DNA of 64,000 nucleotides from Xylanimonas cellulosilytica DSM 15894 (lineage in GTDB: Bacteria; Actinomycetota; Actinomycetes; Actinomycetales; Cellulomonadaceae). A program made the position numbers and the translations under genes. The notes beneath the pieces are model-generated. The model made no database searches. It was not told where the DNA came from and was given only the letters and a program-made list of their open reading frames with translations. Below are positions 48,527 through 61,333 of this stretch, one piece after another. How positions within the stretch are numbered: the stretch's first letter is position 1; the number at the start of each line of letters is the position of its first letter. The stretch covers positions 1,798,001 to 1,862,000 of the forward strand of contig NC_013530.1 of NCBI RefSeq assembly GCF_000024965.1. The letters are read 5' to 3'.

Positions 48527-48581
48527 CTGGACTGCCTCCGGTCAGGCATGAAGGCTTGATCTTCCACGGTCAAGGGTCCAG
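48527..48581 (+). other. possible three-way RNA junction between aroQ and the SatD-like gene
   Basis: Outer arms CTGGAC (48527-48532) and GTCCAG (48576-48581) enclose two small hairpins: TGCCT/AGGCA (48533-48548) and CTTGA/TCAAG (48555-48574). The fold would end 9 nt before the next start codon. Stems are short, so this may be chance. Confidence 0.3.
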
Positions 48582-48590
48582 CCTGGAGCG

Positions 48591-49223
48591 GTGATCGTTC
48601 TCACCGTCGACCAGCGCGGCTCCACCCAGGGCTCCGACCGGGTCCCGCACGCCCTGGCCCTGGTCGGGCGCGCCGTCGTCGACCGGACCGGGCAGGTGCT
48701 CGCCTTCGACCGGACCGTCGGCGACGAGCTCCAGGGCGTCCTGGCACCGACGCCCGACGGCGCCGGCCTGGCCGTGTCCCTGACGCTCGCCCTGCTGCGT
48801 GACGGCGGGTGGAGCGTCGGGATCGGCGTCGGCGCCGTCGTCGAGCCGCTGCCACCGACCTCACGCGAGGCGTCCGGGGAGGCGTTCGTGCACGCGCGCA
48901 GCGCGGTAGCGCGTGCCAAGGCGCAGCCGGGCACGTGGGGCGTCGCGGTCGAGGCCGACGACGAGGCCGCGGCCCAGGAGGTCCAGGCGCTGCTGCGGCT
49001 CCTCGGCGTCGTGGCGGCCCGGCGCACGGAGCCGGGCTGGGAGGCCGTCGACGCCGTGACCCGCGCCGGGTCGCAGAAGGGTGCGGCCGCACGGCTCGGG
49101 GTGAGCGTGCAGGCCGTCAGCCAGCGGCTGCGCTCCGCGGCCTGGGCGGAGGAGTCGGCCGTGCACCCCGTGATCACCCGGCTCCTGGCGAGCCTCGCCG
49201 CCGGTGTCGGGGGCGCCCGCTAG
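48591..49223 (+). CDS. SatD-like protein with C-terminal helix-turn-helix
   Basis: A 210-residue protein. The N-terminal 130 residues look like the SatD family (opening VLTVDQRGS, then SLTLALLRDGGWSVGIGVG). The C-terminus (about 155-195, GSQKGAAARLGVSVQAVSQRL) is a likely helix-turn-helix, suggesting DNA binding or regulation. The function is unknown; SatD was named from a Streptococcus acid-stress locus. It is directly followed by a small membrane protein gene, and its TAG stop starts that gene's -10 box. The GTG start lacks a clear ribosome binding site. Confidence 0.7.
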   Translation: MIVLTVDQRGSTQGSDRVPHALALVGRAVVDRTGQVLAFDRTVGDELQGVLAPTPDGAGLAVSLTLALLRDGGWSVGIGVGAVVEPLPPTSREASGEAFVHARSAVARAKAQPGTWGVAVEADDEAAAQEVQALLRLLGVVAARRTEPGWEAVDAVTRAGSQKGAAARLGVSVQAVSQRLRSAAWAEESAVHPVITRLLASLAAGVGGAR

Positions 49224-49226
49224 CGT
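49221..49226 (+). promoter_or_regulatory. leaderless -10 box (TAGCGT) built on the SatD-like gene's stop
   Basis: TAGCGT starts with the stop codon of the SatD-like gene and lies 7 nt before the ATG at 49234. Confidence 0.55.
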
Positions 49227-49233
49227 CCCGTCC

Positions 49234-49626
49234 ATGAGCTGGGGGGAGCTGTTCGCGAGCGCCGGGGTCTGGGTCGGCGCGGTCGCGCTGTCGGTGGGTC
49301 TGGGCGCGGTGCTGGTGCCCTGGGTGCTGCGCCGGACCGAGGGGGAGATGGATGCTGAGGCGGCCGCGCTGCGCGTGCTGGCCGGGAGCACCTGGATCGG
49401 GCTGCTGGAGCGCGGCGCCATCACGTTGAGCGTCCTGGCCGGGTACCCGGAGGGGCTCGCCGTCGTGGTCGCGATCAAGGGCCTCGGCCGGTTCCACGAG
49501 CTGCGGGACCACCCCTTCGCTCGGGAGCGGTTCGTGGTCGGGACGCTGGCCTCCGTCGCGTGGGCTGGCGTGTGCGGTCTCGTCGGGCGTGGTCTGACGT
49601 CGCTGATCGTCGCGGGGATCGGCTGA
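49234..49626 (+). CDS. small polytopic membrane protein of unknown function
   Basis: A 130-residue protein with three or so hydrophobic segments (about 10-30, 53-77 and 100-125). The phrase AIKGLGRFHELRDHPFARERFVVGTLAS is partly polar and might line a cytoplasmic loop. It is paired with the SatD-like gene; such SatD-membrane protein pairs recur in Actinobacteria by my recollection, so the two may work together. I cannot assign a function. Confidence 0.7.
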   Translation: MSWGELFASAGVWVGAVALSVGLGAVLVPWVLRRTEGEMDAEAAALRVLAGSTWIGLLERGAITLSVLAGYPEGLAVVVAIKGLGRFHELRDHPFARERFVVGTLASVAWAGVCGLVGRGLTSLIVAGIG

Positions 49627-49631
49627 GCGGC

Positions 49632-49637
49632 TACACT
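49632..49637 (+). promoter_or_regulatory. -10 box of efp (TACACT)
   Basis: TACACT gives a start near 49644 and a leader of about 70 nt before efp. A second, leaderless candidate (GATACT at 49702-49707) lies 6 nt before the efp GTG. Confidence 0.5.
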
Positions 49638-49713
49638 TGTCCGGGCTCTGACGCCCCTGCAGCTTCACGCGCACGCCCTATATCTGCCCCGACACGACAG
49701 GGATACTTCGACC

Positions 49714-50277
49714 GTGGCTACCTCTAACGACATCAAGAACGGCACCGTCCTGCGGATCGACGGCCAGCTGTGGACGATCATCGAGTTCCAGCACGTCAAG
49801 CCGGGCAAGGGCGGTGCGTTCGTCCGCACGAAGATGAAGAACGTCGTGTCGGGCAAGACCGTCGACAAGACGTTCAACGCGGGCATCAAGGTCGAGACGG
49901 CCAACGTCGACCGCCGCGACTACCAGTTCTCGTACATGGACGGCGACGACTTCGTCTTCATGGACACCGACACGTGGGAGCAGTTCCACATCCCGGCCAC
50001 CGTCGTCGGCGACGCGAAGGACTACATGCTCGAGGGCATGTCGGTCATGATCGCCATGAACGAGGGCACGCCGCTGTACGTCGAGCTGCCCACCTCGGTG
50101 GTCCTGGAGATCACGCACGCCGAGCCGGGCCTGCAGGGCGACCGCTCCACGGGCGGCACCAAGCCCGCCACGCTGGAGACGGGCAAGGAGATCCAGGTGC
50201 CGCTGTTCCTCGAGGCCGGCGTCAAGGTGAAGGTCGACACGCGTGACGGGTCATACCTGGGCCGCGTGAACGAGTGA
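49714..50277 (+). CDS. efp: translation elongation factor P
   Basis: A 187-residue EF-P, which relieves ribosome stalling at proline runs. The modification loop carries Lys32 in [10 protein letters not shown]; this reads PGKGGA rather than the PGKGP found in many actinobacterial EF-Ps that work unmodified. Three beta-barrel domains are complete, ending [12 protein letters not shown]. The GTG start has only a weak ribosome binding site. Overlaps nusB by 4 bp. The efp-nusB pair before the pyr operon is typical for the phylum. Confidence 0.96.
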   Translation: MATSNDIKNGTVLRIDGQLWTIIEFQHVKPGKGGAFVRTKMKNVVSGKTVDKTFNAGIKVETANVDRRDYQFSYMDGDDFVFMDTDTWEQFHIPATVVGDAKDYMLEGMSVMIAMNEGTPLYVELPTSVVLEITHAEPGLQGDRSTGGTKPATLETGKEIQVPLFLEAGVKVKVDTRDGSYLGRVNE

Positions 50278-50699
50278 GCGGGATGGGTGCACGGACCAAG
50301 GCGCGCAAGCGCGCCGCGGATCTGCTCTTCGAGGCCGAGCAGCGCCGCTGGGATGCCGTGCGTCTCCTGCGCGACCGCATCGAGACGCCGGTGAGCGAGT
50401 CGCCGGTGCCGCAGTACGCGGCCGACATCGTCGAGGGCGTGGTGGCGCACCGTGAGCGCATCGACGAGCTGCTGGAGACGTACTCCAACGGCTGGACGAT
50501 CGAGCGCATGCCTGCCGTCGACCGGGCGCTGCTGCGCATCGGTGCCTGGGAGATCCTGTTCAACGACGACGTGCCCGACGCCGTCGCGATCGACGAGGCC
50601 GTGGACCTGGCCGCCCAGCTCTCGACGGACGACTCGCCGTCGTTCGTCAACGGGCTGCTCGGCCGCATCGTCGAGCTGAAGCCGACGCTCTTGATCTGA
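50274..50699 (+). CDS. nusB: transcription antitermination factor NusB
   Basis: A 141-residue all-helical NusB, part of the rRNA antitermination complex. Opening [20 protein letters not shown] is typical and the core [20 protein letters not shown] and [21 protein letters not shown] are strongly conserved. GTG 50274 overlaps the efp stop (GTGA). A clear hairpin terminator follows 14 bp after its stop. Confidence 0.95.
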   Translation: MSGMGARTKARKRAADLLFEAEQRRWDAVRLLRDRIETPVSESPVPQYAADIVEGVVAHRERIDELLETYSNGWTIERMPAVDRALLRIGAWEILFNDDVPDAVAIDEAVDLAAQLSTDDSPSFVNGLLGRIVELKPTLLI

Positions 50700-50712
50700 C
50701 GCGCAAGACCAC

Positions 50713-50748
50713 CGAACGCCGCCCCGGACCTGCCCGGGGCGGCGTTCG
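50713..50748 (+). terminator. hairpin terminator after efp-nusB
   Basis: Perfect 15-bp arms (CGAACGCCGCCCCGG and its complement) with a 6-nt loop, starting 14 nt after the nusB stop. No T-tract. Confidence 0.75.
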
Positions 50749-50827
50749 TGCGTCCCGCGGCGACGCGCTGTGACCGACACCGCAGCCACCAGGCGGACGC
50801 GCGTCCGCGGGGACCCGCCGGCTCGGT

Positions 50828-50833
50828 TAGCCT
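50828..50833 (+). promoter_or_regulatory. -10 box of the pyr operon (TAGCCT)
   Basis: TTAGCCT precedes a predicted start near 50840 and a leader of about 60 nt carrying the PyrR-binding hairpin. Confidence 0.55.
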
Positions 50834-50861
50834 GGGCGCGCACGATCCCCCCGTACGACAC

Positions 50862-50895
50862 CCTTTAACACCGTCCCGTGAGGCGGAGAAGGAGG
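50862..50895 (+). promoter_or_regulatory. PyrR-binding RNA hairpin overlapping the pyrR ribosome binding site
   Basis: TCCCGTGAGGC at 50874-50884 fits the PyrR-binding loop consensus UCCNGNGAGGY. It sits on a stem CCGTC/GGCGG (50871-50875 and 50882-50886). An outer pairing of CCTT (50862-50865) with AAGG (50889-50892) would bury the Shine-Dalgarno AAGGAGG (50889-50895). When UMP is high, PyrR binding should fold this structure and block translation, as reported for mycobacterial pyr genes. Confidence 0.75.
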
Positions 50896-50899
50896 TCCG

Positions 50900-51487
50900 G
50901 TGAGCTTCGGCCTGCCAGCCGTGCCCGCGGTCACGACCGTCCTCGGTCCTGACGACATGCAGCGGGCGCTGACCCGTATCGCCCACGAGGTCGTCGAGCG
51001 CTCCAAGGGCGCCTCCGACGTCGTCCTGCTGGGCATCCCCACCCGTGGTGTCCCGCTCGCGCACCGGCTCGCCGAGCGCCTCGCGGCCATCGACCCCGCG
51101 TTCGACCCCGCCACCGCGCTGGGCGAGCTGGACGTGACGATGTACCGCGACGACCTGCACCGCAACCCCACCCGTGCCGTCGGCGTGACCCGGCTCCCGG
51201 CCGGCGGGATCGACGGCAAGATCGTCGTCCTGGTCGACGACGTCCTGTTCTCGGGCCGCACCATCCGCGCCGCGCTCGACGCGATCAGCGACCTCGGCCG
51301 CCCGCGCGCGGTGCGCCTGGCCGCCCTGGTGGACCGCGGTCACCGCGAGCTGCCGATCCGCCCGGACTTCGTCGGCAAGAACCTGCCGACGTCGACGACC
51401 GAGCGGGTGCAGGTGCGTCTCGCGGAGATCGACGGCGTCGACGCCGTCGTGATCAGCGGCCGCGAGGGTGCGGAGGGCGCGAAGTGA
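50900..51487 (+). CDS. pyrR: pyrimidine operon regulator PyrR / uracil phosphoribosyltransferase
   Basis: A 195-residue PyrR, an RNA-binding regulator with a phosphoribosyltransferase fold. The PRPP loop [18 protein letters not shown] and the [18 protein letters not shown] basic RNA-contact segment are intact, as is the terminal [26 protein letters not shown] is 4 nt before GTG 50900. It is first in a tightly coupled pyrimidine operon (pyrB starts inside its stop) and probably controls its own leader. Confidence 0.96.
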   Translation: MSFGLPAVPAVTTVLGPDDMQRALTRIAHEVVERSKGASDVVLLGIPTRGVPLAHRLAERLAAIDPAFDPATALGELDVTMYRDDLHRNPTRAVGVTRLPAGGIDGKIVVLVDDVLFSGRTIRAALDAISDLGRPRAVRLAALVDRGHRELPIRPDFVGKNLPTSTTERVQVRLAEIDGVDAVVISGREGAEGAK

Positions 51488-52491
51488 AGCACCTGCTCTC
51501 CGCCGCCGAGCTGAGCCTCGACGAGGCGATCCTGCTGCTCGACACAGCCGCACAGATGTCCGCCACGCAGTCGCGCGAGATCAAGAAGCTCCCGACGCTG
51601 CGCGGCCGCACCGTGGTCAACCTCTTCTTCGAGGACTCCACCCGCACCCGCATCTCCTTCGAGACCGCCGCCAAGCGGCTGAGCGCCGACGTCATCAACT
51701 TCTCGGCCAAGGGGTCGAGCGTGTCCAAGGGCGAGTCCCTCAAGGACACCGCGCTGACGCTGCACGCGATGGGCGCCGACGCCGTCGTCGTGCGGCACTG
51801 GGCCAGCGGCGCCCCGCACCAGCTGGCTCATTCGGGCTGGCTCGGCGGCGTCGACGGTCCGGTCGCCGTGCTCAACGCGGGCGACGGCACCCACCAGCAC
51901 CCCACGCAGGCGCTGCTCGACGCGTTCACCATCCGCCGCCACCTCGTGGGCCGCGCGGGCGGGGCGACCGGGGACGGCGTCGGCCGCGACCTGCGGGGCA
52001 TCAAGGTCGCGATCGTGGGCGACGTGCTGCACTCGCGCGTCGCACGCTCGAACGTCGCCCTGCTGCGCACGCTCGGCGCCGAGGTCACGCTCGTGGCCCC
52101 GCCGACGCTGCTGCCGGTCGGCGTCGAGACATGGCCGTGCGCGACGTCGTACGACCTGGACGAGACGCTCACGCAGTGGCAGCCGGACGCGGTGATGATG
52201 CTGCGTGTGCAGCGTGAGCGCATGTCCGGCGGCGCGGGGGCGTTCTTCCCCAGCCCGCTCGAGTACTCCCGCCGCTACGGGCTGGACCGTCGCCGCCAGG
52301 CGATGCTGGCCGGCCACACCATCGTCATGCACCCCGGGCCGATGAACCGCGGCCTGGAGATCTCCGCAGAGGCCGCCGACTCCGCCCGCTCCGTGATCGT
52401 CGAACAGGTCGCCAACGGGGTCGCGGTGCGGATGGCCGCCCTGTACCTGCTGCTCGCCGGGGACACCTCGGCAGAGGGGACCGCACTGTGA
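51484..52491 (+). CDS. pyrB: aspartate carbamoyltransferase catalytic subunit
   Basis: A 335-residue ATCase that makes carbamoyl aspartate. The carbamoyl-phosphate loop [13 protein letters not shown] and the aspartate-side [12 protein letters not shown] are present, plus [12 protein letters not shown] near the end. A 20-residue Gly-rich insert ([13 protein letters not shown]) is longer than in E. coli. No regulatory pyrI follows. GTGA overlaps join it to pyrR before and pyrC after. Confidence 0.96.
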   Translation: MKHLLSAAELSLDEAILLLDTAAQMSATQSREIKKLPTLRGRTVVNLFFEDSTRTRISFETAAKRLSADVINFSAKGSSVSKGESLKDTALTLHAMGADAVVVRHWASGAPHQLAHSGWLGGVDGPVAVLNAGDGTHQHPTQALLDAFTIRRHLVGRAGGATGDGVGRDLRGIKVAIVGDVLHSRVARSNVALLRTLGAEVTLVAPPTLLPVGVETWPCATSYDLDETLTQWQPDAVMMLRVQRERMSGGAGAFFPSPLEYSRRYGLDRRRQAMLAGHTIVMHPGPMNRGLEISAEAADSARSVIVEQVANGVAVRMAALYLLLAGDTSAEGTAL

Positions 52492-53789
52492 CCGCTTATC
52501 TGCTGAGGAACGTCCGCCCGCTCGGCGGCGACGCCGTTGACGTCCTGCTGTCCGACGGCGTCATCGCCGCGCTCGGCGCCGACGTCGAGGCGCCCGCGGG
52601 CGCGGTCGTCGTCGACGGCGCGGAGCACGTGCTGCTGCCGGGCCTCGTGGACCTGCACACGCACCTGCGCGAGCCGGGCCGCGAGGACGCCGAGACCGTC
52701 GAGTCCGGCACCCGTGCTGCGGCCGCCGGCGGTTTCACCGCCGTGCACGCCATGGCGAACACCACCCCCGTCGCGGACACCGCCGGCGTCGTCGAGCAGG
52801 TGTGGCGCCTGGGGCAGGACGCCGGATGGGTGGACGTGCACCCCGTCGGTGCCGTCACCGTGGGCCTCGGCGGCGAGCACCTCGCCGAGCTCGGCGCCAT
52901 GGCCGGCTCGAAGGCGAACGTGCGCGTGTTCTCCGACGACGGCAAGTGCGTCCACGACCCGGTGCTCATGCGCCGCGCCCTGGAGTACGTCAAGGCGTTC
53001 GACGGCGTCGTCGCGCAGCACGCGCAGGAGCCGCGGCTGACCGACGGGGCGCAGATGCACGAGGGTGTCGTCTCGGCGGAGATCGGCCTGGCCGGCTGGC
53101 CGGCCGTCGCCGAGGAGGCGATCATCGCCCGCGACGTGCTGCTCGCGGAGCACGTGGGCTCGCGCCTGCACGTGTGCCACCTGTCGACCCGCGGCAGCGT
53201 CGAGATCATCCGCTGGGCCAAGTCCCGGGGGATCGACGTGACCGCCGAGGTCACCCCGCACCACCTGAGCCTCACCGACGACAACGCCCGCGGATACGAC
53301 CCGACGTTCAAGGTCAACCCGCCGCTGCGCACGGCCGACGACGTCGAGGCGGTCCGCGAGGGCCTCGCCGACGGCACGATCGACATCGTGGCCACCGACC
53401 ACGCCCCGCACCCCGTCGAGGACAAGGACTGCGAGTGGGCCGCCGCCGCGTTCGGCATGACGGGCCTGGAGACCGCGCTGTCGGTGGTCCAGGAGGCCAT
53501 GGTGGACACCGGCCGCATGACCTGGGTGGACGTCGCCCGGGTCCTGTCCGTCAACCCGGCTCGCATCGGCCGGATCGCCGACGCCCACGGGCGCCCGATC
53601 GCGGTGGGGGAGCCCGCCAACCTGGTGCTGGTGGACCCCGCCGCCACCCGGGTGGTCGACGGCTCGCAGCAGGAGACGGCGTCGGTCAACACCCCGTTCC
53701 GCGGGCGCACGCTGCCGGGCCGTGTCGTGGCCACCTTCCTGCGCGGCCGCGCCACGGTGCTGGACGGCTCCCCGGTGGTCGCCCGATGA
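52488..53789 (+). CDS. pyrC: dihydroorotase
   Basis: A 433-residue type I dihydroorotase, an amidohydrolase-fold metalloenzyme that closes carbamoyl aspartate into dihydroorotate. The metal-binding HxH is in [15 protein letters not shown], a lysine-region [13 protein letters not shown] follows, and the catalytic Asp is in VATDHAPH. Starts at GTG 52488 (4-bp overlap with pyrB) and overlaps the next gene by ATGA. Confidence 0.95.
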   Translation: MTAYLLRNVRPLGGDAVDVLLSDGVIAALGADVEAPAGAVVVDGAEHVLLPGLVDLHTHLREPGREDAETVESGTRAAAAGGFTAVHAMANTTPVADTAGVVEQVWRLGQDAGWVDVHPVGAVTVGLGGEHLAELGAMAGSKANVRVFSDDGKCVHDPVLMRRALEYVKAFDGVVAQHAQEPRLTDGAQMHEGVVSAEIGLAGWPAVAEEAIIARDVLLAEHVGSRLHVCHLSTRGSVEIIRWAKSRGIDVTAEVTPHHLSLTDDNARGYDPTFKVNPPLRTADDVEAVREGLADGTIDIVATDHAPHPVEDKDCEWAAAAFGMTGLETALSVVQEAMVDTGRMTWVDVARVLSVNPARIGRIADAHGRPIAVGEPANLVLVDPAATRVVDGSQQETASVNTPFRGRTLPGRVVATFLRGRATVLDGSPVVAR

Positions 53790-54415
53790 ACCTCCCCGTC
53801 CCCGTCGCCGTGGGCCTGTGGATCCTCCTGGGCGTCCTGCTGCTGATCGTCGTGCTCGGCGGGCGCCGCAAGCTCGCCCAGCGCACCGGCCAGCTCGTGC
53901 CCGCCCCACCCGCCGTCCCGGCCGACCCCGCCGAGCTCGGCACTGCCCGCCTGGGCCCGGTCCAGGCCACCTATGTCTCGACGACGCTCGCCGGCGACTG
54001 GTTGGCCCGCGTCGGGGCGCACGGCCTGGGCGACACCGCCACGGCACAGGTGTGGGTCCACGACGCCGGCGTGCTCGTCGAGCGCACGGGCGCCCCCGCC
54101 GTGTTCCTGCCCGTGACCACGCTGCGCGGTGCCGGGCTCGCCCCCGGGATGGCCGGCAAGTACGTCGGGGCCGACGGCCTCGTGGTGCTGAGCTGGCTCG
54201 CCCCGTCCGACGGTCGCGTGCGCGCGATGGCGCTCGACACCGGGCTGCGCACCCGCTACGCCGCCGACCGCTCCCGCATCGTCGACGCCGTGCGCCACCT
54301 GCTGGCGACGCGCGCACCCGCCGACGCGCCCACCCCGGCGCCCGCCGATCCCGTGGGCGAACCGCCCACCGACGCCCCCGCCGACCCTGCCGCAACGCCC
54401 AAGGAGAACCTGTGA
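53786..54415 (+). CDS. membrane-anchored hypothetical protein of the pyr operon (PH-like)
   Basis: A 209-residue protein with one N-terminal membrane helix (about 5-25), a mixed beta-rich middle (about 55-165, possibly PH-like) and a Pro/Ala/Asp-rich tail. Similar genes sit between pyrC and carA in mycobacteria and other Actinobacteria. No enzyme motif is seen. Because it is locked in by 4-bp overlaps on both sides, it must be made with the pyrimidine enzymes; a membrane role in this pathway is not known. Confidence 0.7.
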   Translation: MNLPVPVAVGLWILLGVLLLIVVLGGRRKLAQRTGQLVPAPPAVPADPAELGTARLGPVQATYVSTTLAGDWLARVGAHGLGDTATAQVWVHDAGVLVERTGAPAVFLPVTTLRGAGLAPGMAGKYVGADGLVVLSWLAPSDGRVRAMALDTGLRTRYAADRSRIVDAVRHLLATRAPADAPTPAPADPVGEPPTDAPADPAATPKENL

Positions 54416-55652
54416 CCGACAAGGCTCTGCTCGACAGCGCCGTTCTCGTGCTCGAGGACGGCACGGTCGTCCGCGGCCGCGCCTACGGTGCGCGTGGCAC
54501 CACGCTGGGCGAGATCGTCTTCGCCACCGGCATGACCGGGTACCAGGAGACGCTGACCGACCCCTCGTTCCACCGCCAGATCGTCGTGATGACGGCGCCG
54601 CACATCGGCAACACCGGCGTCAACGACGACGACCCCGAGTCGGACAAGATCTGGGTGTCCGGCTGGGTGGTGCGCGACCGCGCCCGCCGCGTCTCCAACT
54701 GGCGTGCCCGCCGCACCCTCGACGAGGAGCTCGCCGCCCAGGACGTCGTCGGGATCAGCGACGTCGACACCCGGTTCCTCACCCGTCACCTGCGCGAGCG
54801 CGGAGTGATGCGCGCCGGCATCTTCTCCGGCGACGCGCTGCTCGACGACGGCGGCCACGAGCGCACCGTGCGCGACCTCGTCGCCACAGTGCAGGCCGCC
54901 CCCCTCATGGCGGGCGCCGACCTGGCCCGCGAGGTCACCACCCGCGAGGCCTACACGATCGAGCCCGCCGGCGAGTTCGCCGGCCAGGAGCCGGTCGCCA
55001 CCGTCGTCGGCGTGGACCTCGGCATCAAGTCGATGACCCCGCAGCGCCTCGCCGAGCGCGGCGTGCGCATGCACGTCGTCCCGCAGTCGGCCACCGTCGA
55101 GGACATCCGGGCCCTGCTGCCCGACGGCGCCCCGCACGGCGTCTTCTTCTCCAACGGCCCCGGCGACCCGGGCGCCGCCACCCACGAGGTGGAGCTCCTG
55201 CGCCAGGTGCTCGACGCCGGGATCCCGTTCTTCGGGATCTGCTTCGGCAACCAGCTCCTGGGCCGCGCGCTGGGCTACGGCACCTACAAGCTCGCCTACG
55301 GCCACCGCGGCATCAACCAGCCGGTGCAGGACCGCACGACCGGGAAGGTCGAGGTCACCGCGCACAACCACGGCTTCGCCGTCGACGCCCCGCTCGACGC
55401 CGTCTCGCAGGCGCCGCACACGCCCGCCTACGGGCGCGTCATCGTCTCCCACGTCGGCCTCAACGACCAGGTGGTCGAGGGCCTGACCTGCCTCGACATC
55501 CCCGCGTTCTCGGTGCAGTACCACCCCGAGGCCGCCGCGGGCCCGCACGACTCGGCCTACCTCTTCGACCGGTTCATCGAGCTGATGACCACCGCGAAGC
55601 CCGTGACCGTGCCCGCGCAGACCCTTGCCGCCCTTTCTGGAATCGAGGCCTG

Positions 55653-55653
<1 letters not shown>
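54412..55653 (+). CDS. carA: carbamoyl-phosphate synthase small subunit (glutaminase)
   Basis: A 413-residue glutaminase subunit that supplies ammonia to CarB. The N-terminal CarA domain begins with [16 protein letters not shown]; the nucleophilic cysteine is in [10 protein letters not shown], the oxyanion loop in [11 protein letters not shown], and the His/Glu pair in [12 protein letters not shown]. The total is near 400 as usual. GTG 54412 overlaps the orphan's stop (GTGA) and carB starts inside its stop (TGATG). Confidence 0.97.
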
Positions 55654-59025
<3,372 letters not shown>

Positions 59026-59033
<8 letters not shown>

Positions 59034-59886
59034 GGCGGCACGCGCGCCCTTCGGCGCCCGCCTCGCGGCGGCCATGGACGACCTGGGTCCGCTGTGCGTC
59101 GGCATCGACCCGCACTCCGCGCTGCTCGCGGCGTGGGGGCTGGGTGACGACGTCGTGGGCCTGCGGGAGTTCTCGCTGCGGGTGGTCGACGCCGTCGGTG
59201 GCCGGGTCGCCGCCGTCAAGCCGCAGGCCGCGTTCTACGAGCGGCACGGCTCGGCCGGTGTCGCGGTGCTCGAGGAGACCATCGCGGCCGCCCGTGCCGC
59301 CGGGACGCTGTGCATCGTCGACGCCAAGCGCGGCGACATCGGCTCGACGATGGGCGCCTACGCGGAGGCCTTCCTGCGCGACGGCTCGCCCCTGGCGGGC
59401 GACGCGCTGACCGTCTCCCCGTACCTGGGCTTCGGCTCGCTGACGCCCGCGGCGGAGCTCGCGGCCCAGACGGGCCGCGGCCTGTTCGTGCTGTGCCTGA
59501 CGTCCAACAAGGAGGGCTTCGAGGTCCAGCACGCGCGGACCGCCGACGGCGTCACCCTCGCCGCCTCCGTGGCCGCCCAGGCGGCGGTACTGAACGCGGG
59601 CGCGACGCCGCTGGGCTCGGTCGGCCTCGTCGTCGGTGCCACGATCGGCGACGCCGTCGCCGCGACGGGTACCGACCTGGAGGCCGTCAACGGCCCGCTC
59701 CTGGCCCCCGGCGTGGGCGCCCAGGGGGCGGGCGCGACGGAGCTCGCCACCGTGTTCGGCAACGCGCGCCGCCAGGTGCTCGCGTCGTCGTCGCGCGGCG
59801 TCCTGAGCGCCGGTCCCGACACCGCGGCGCTGCGTGCCGCTGCCGAGGCCGCAGTGGGCGAGGCGCGAGCGGCCCTGCGGGGCTGA
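59026..59886 (+). CDS. pyrF: orotidine 5'-phosphate decarboxylase (type 2)
   Basis: A 286-residue type 2 OMP decarboxylase, last step to UMP. The catalytic Asp-Lys-Asp set is in [15 protein letters not shown], and [13 protein letters not shown] opens the barrel; the phosphate loop is in [14 protein letters not shown] 59026 overlaps the end of carB by 8 bp, giving the family's normal N-terminus; an upstream in-frame start at 58990 is inside carB. pyrD and pyrE are not in the window. Confidence 0.95.
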
Positions 59887-59940
59887 CCGGGAGTGGCGGG
59901 GCCCACATCGGCCCGTCCGCGCCACGCCGGAGCGTCCCGA

Positions 59941-59969
59941 TTGCCGCTGACGCAGGTCACGGTTACTTT
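59941..59969 (+). promoter_or_regulatory. mihF promoter (-35 TTGCCG, -10 TACTTT)
   Basis: TTGCCG (59941-59946) and TACTTT (59964-59969) are separated by an ideal 17 bp. A start near 59976 leaves about 40 nt before mihF. This is one of the few promoters here with a recognisable -35. Confidence 0.6.
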
Positions 59970-60015
59970 CGACGGAGCAGTACCCCCCATCGGCTCGACT
60001 GAGTAGGTGACTTGC

Positions 60016-60327
60016 GTGGCCCTTCCTCCTCTTACCCCGGAGCAGCGAGCGGCGGCCCTTGAGAAGGCTGCCGAGGCGCGTCGCGTGCGCGCGGAGATCA
60101 AGAACCGTCTGAAGTACTCCCAGGGCTCCCTCAAGGAGGTCATCGAGCAGGGTCAGACGGACGACGTCGTCGGCAAGCTCAAGGTGGTCGCCCTGCTCGA
60201 GTCCCTCCCGGGCGTCGGTAAGGTGAAGGCCAAGGCGATCATGGAAGAGGTCGGGATCGCCGAGACCCGTCGCGTCCGTGGCCTCGGTCCCCACCAGGCA
60301 GCGGCGCTCATCGAGAGGTTTGGCTGA
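60016..60327 (+). CDS. mihF: integration host factor mIHF
   Basis: A 103-residue actinobacterial nucleoid-associated protein. Opening [18 protein letters not shown] matches mycobacterial mIHF closely, and [20 protein letters not shown] is its helix-turn-helix-like DNA-binding core. It helps compact DNA and supports phage integration and transcription. I chose GTG 60016 over a start 9 bp upstream because homologues begin here. The gene has its own -35/-10 and its stop overlaps the gmk start, an arrangement typical of Actinobacteria. Confidence 0.95.
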   Translation: MALPPLTPEQRAAALEKAAEARRVRAEIKNRLKYSQGSLKEVIEQGQTDDVVGKLKVVALLESLPGVGKVKAKAIMEEVGIAETRRVRGLGPHQAAALIERFG

Positions 60328-60976
60328 GATTTCCGTTCTTTCTGCCGGCACCGCGTCCGGACCCGCCCGTCTGACCGTTCTCGCCGGGCCCACCGCCGTC
60401 GGCAAGGGCACCGTCTCCGCCGACGTGCGGGACCGGTACCCCCAGGTATGGCTCTCCGTGTCGGCCACCACCCGTGCGCCTCGCCCTGGCGAGGTGCACG
60501 GCGTGCACTACCTGTTCGTGTCCTCCGAGGAGTTCGACCGCATGGTCGCCGAGGGGCAGATGCTCGAGTGGGCCGTCGTGCACGGCCGCAACCGTTATGG
60601 CACACCCCGCGGTCCGGTGGAGGAGCATCTGGCCGCGGGCGTGCCGACCCTGCTGGAGATCGACCTGCAGGGCGCCCGGCAGGTGCGCGAGTCCATGCCG
60701 GAGGCGCACTTCGTGTTCCTCGCGCCGCCGAGCTTCGCCGAGCTGGAACGGCGGCTGGTGGGGCGTGGCACGGAGGACGCCGAGGAGCGGGAGCGCCGGC
60801 TGGCCACCGCGCACGTCGAGCTGGCCGCCGAGCGCGAGTTCGACGTGACGATCGTCAACGACGACGTGCACCGGGCCAGCGACGAGCTCGTCTCGTTCAT
60901 GGGCTTGGCCGCCGATGTCGCCCCGGGTGCGCGCGCAGGTGGGCCCGCGGGAGGGAACGCGCAGGTCGGCGGGTAG
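60320..60976 (+). CDS. gmk: guanylate kinase
   Basis: A 218-residue kinase phosphorylating GMP to GDP. The P-loop is [15 protein letters not shown], the GMP-binding loop [15 protein letters not shown], and the lid region [13 protein letters not shown]. The start is unclear: TTG 60320 overlaps the mihF stop by 8 bp and gives a 10-residue lead-in, while ATG 60278 lies inside mihF; I favour TTG, at modest certainty. Its TAG stop starts the -10 of rpoZ. gmk next to mihF and rpoZ is standard in this phylum. Confidence 0.9.
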   Translation: MAEISVLSAGTASGPARLTVLAGPTAVGKGTVSADVRDRYPQVWLSVSATTRAPRPGEVHGVHYLFVSSEEFDRMVAEGQMLEWAVVHGRNRYGTPRGPVEEHLAAGVPTLLEIDLQGARQVRESMPEAHFVFLAPPSFAELERRLVGRGTEDAEERERRLATAHVELAAEREFDVTIVNDDVHRASDELVSFMGLAADVAPGARAGGPAGGNAQVGG

Positions 60977-60979
60977 ACT
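60974..60979 (+). promoter_or_regulatory. -10 box of rpoZ (TAGACT) built on the gmk stop codon
   Basis: TAGACT starts with the gmk stop codon. A start near 60986 leaves a leader of about 35 nt before rpoZ. Confidence 0.5.
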
Positions 60980-61020
60980 GTCCGGCAGTCTCTGTCCCTC
61001 CTCCCTCTGGAGCGTGAACC

Positions 61021-61314
61021 ATGGCCGGAACCGTGGCCCAGCCCATCGGCATCACCGACCCGCCCATCGACGAGCTGCTCGCCAAGACCGACTCGAAGTA
61101 CGGCCTGGTCCTGTACGCGGCCAAGCGTGCCCGCCAGATCAACGCGTACTACTCGCAGCTCAACGAGGGCCTGCTGGAGAACGTCGGCCCGCTGGTCGAC
61201 GTGCGCATCCAGGAGAAGCCGCTGTCCATCGCGATGCGCGAGATCAACCAGGGCCTGCTCTCCTCGACCCCGGTCGAGGGTGCTGACGCGGAGAACGTGC
61301 CCGAGGGCTTCTGA
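61021..61314 (+). CDS. rpoZ: RNA polymerase omega subunit
   Basis: A 97-residue omega subunit, which helps assemble RNA polymerase. Opening [20 protein letters not shown] is typical for Actinobacteria, and the conserved [10 protein letters not shown] and [14 protein letters not shown] helices follow. The ATG follows a weak GGAG. Its -10 overlaps the gmk stop. It is followed by coaBC 19 bp downstream. Confidence 0.96.
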   Translation: MAGTVAQPIGITDPPIDELLAKTDSKYGLVLYAAKRARQINAYYSQLNEGLLENVGPLVDVRIQEKPLSIAMREINQGLLSSTPVEGADAENVPEGF

Positions 61315-61333
61315 TCCTGCTGAGGAGTCTCGG

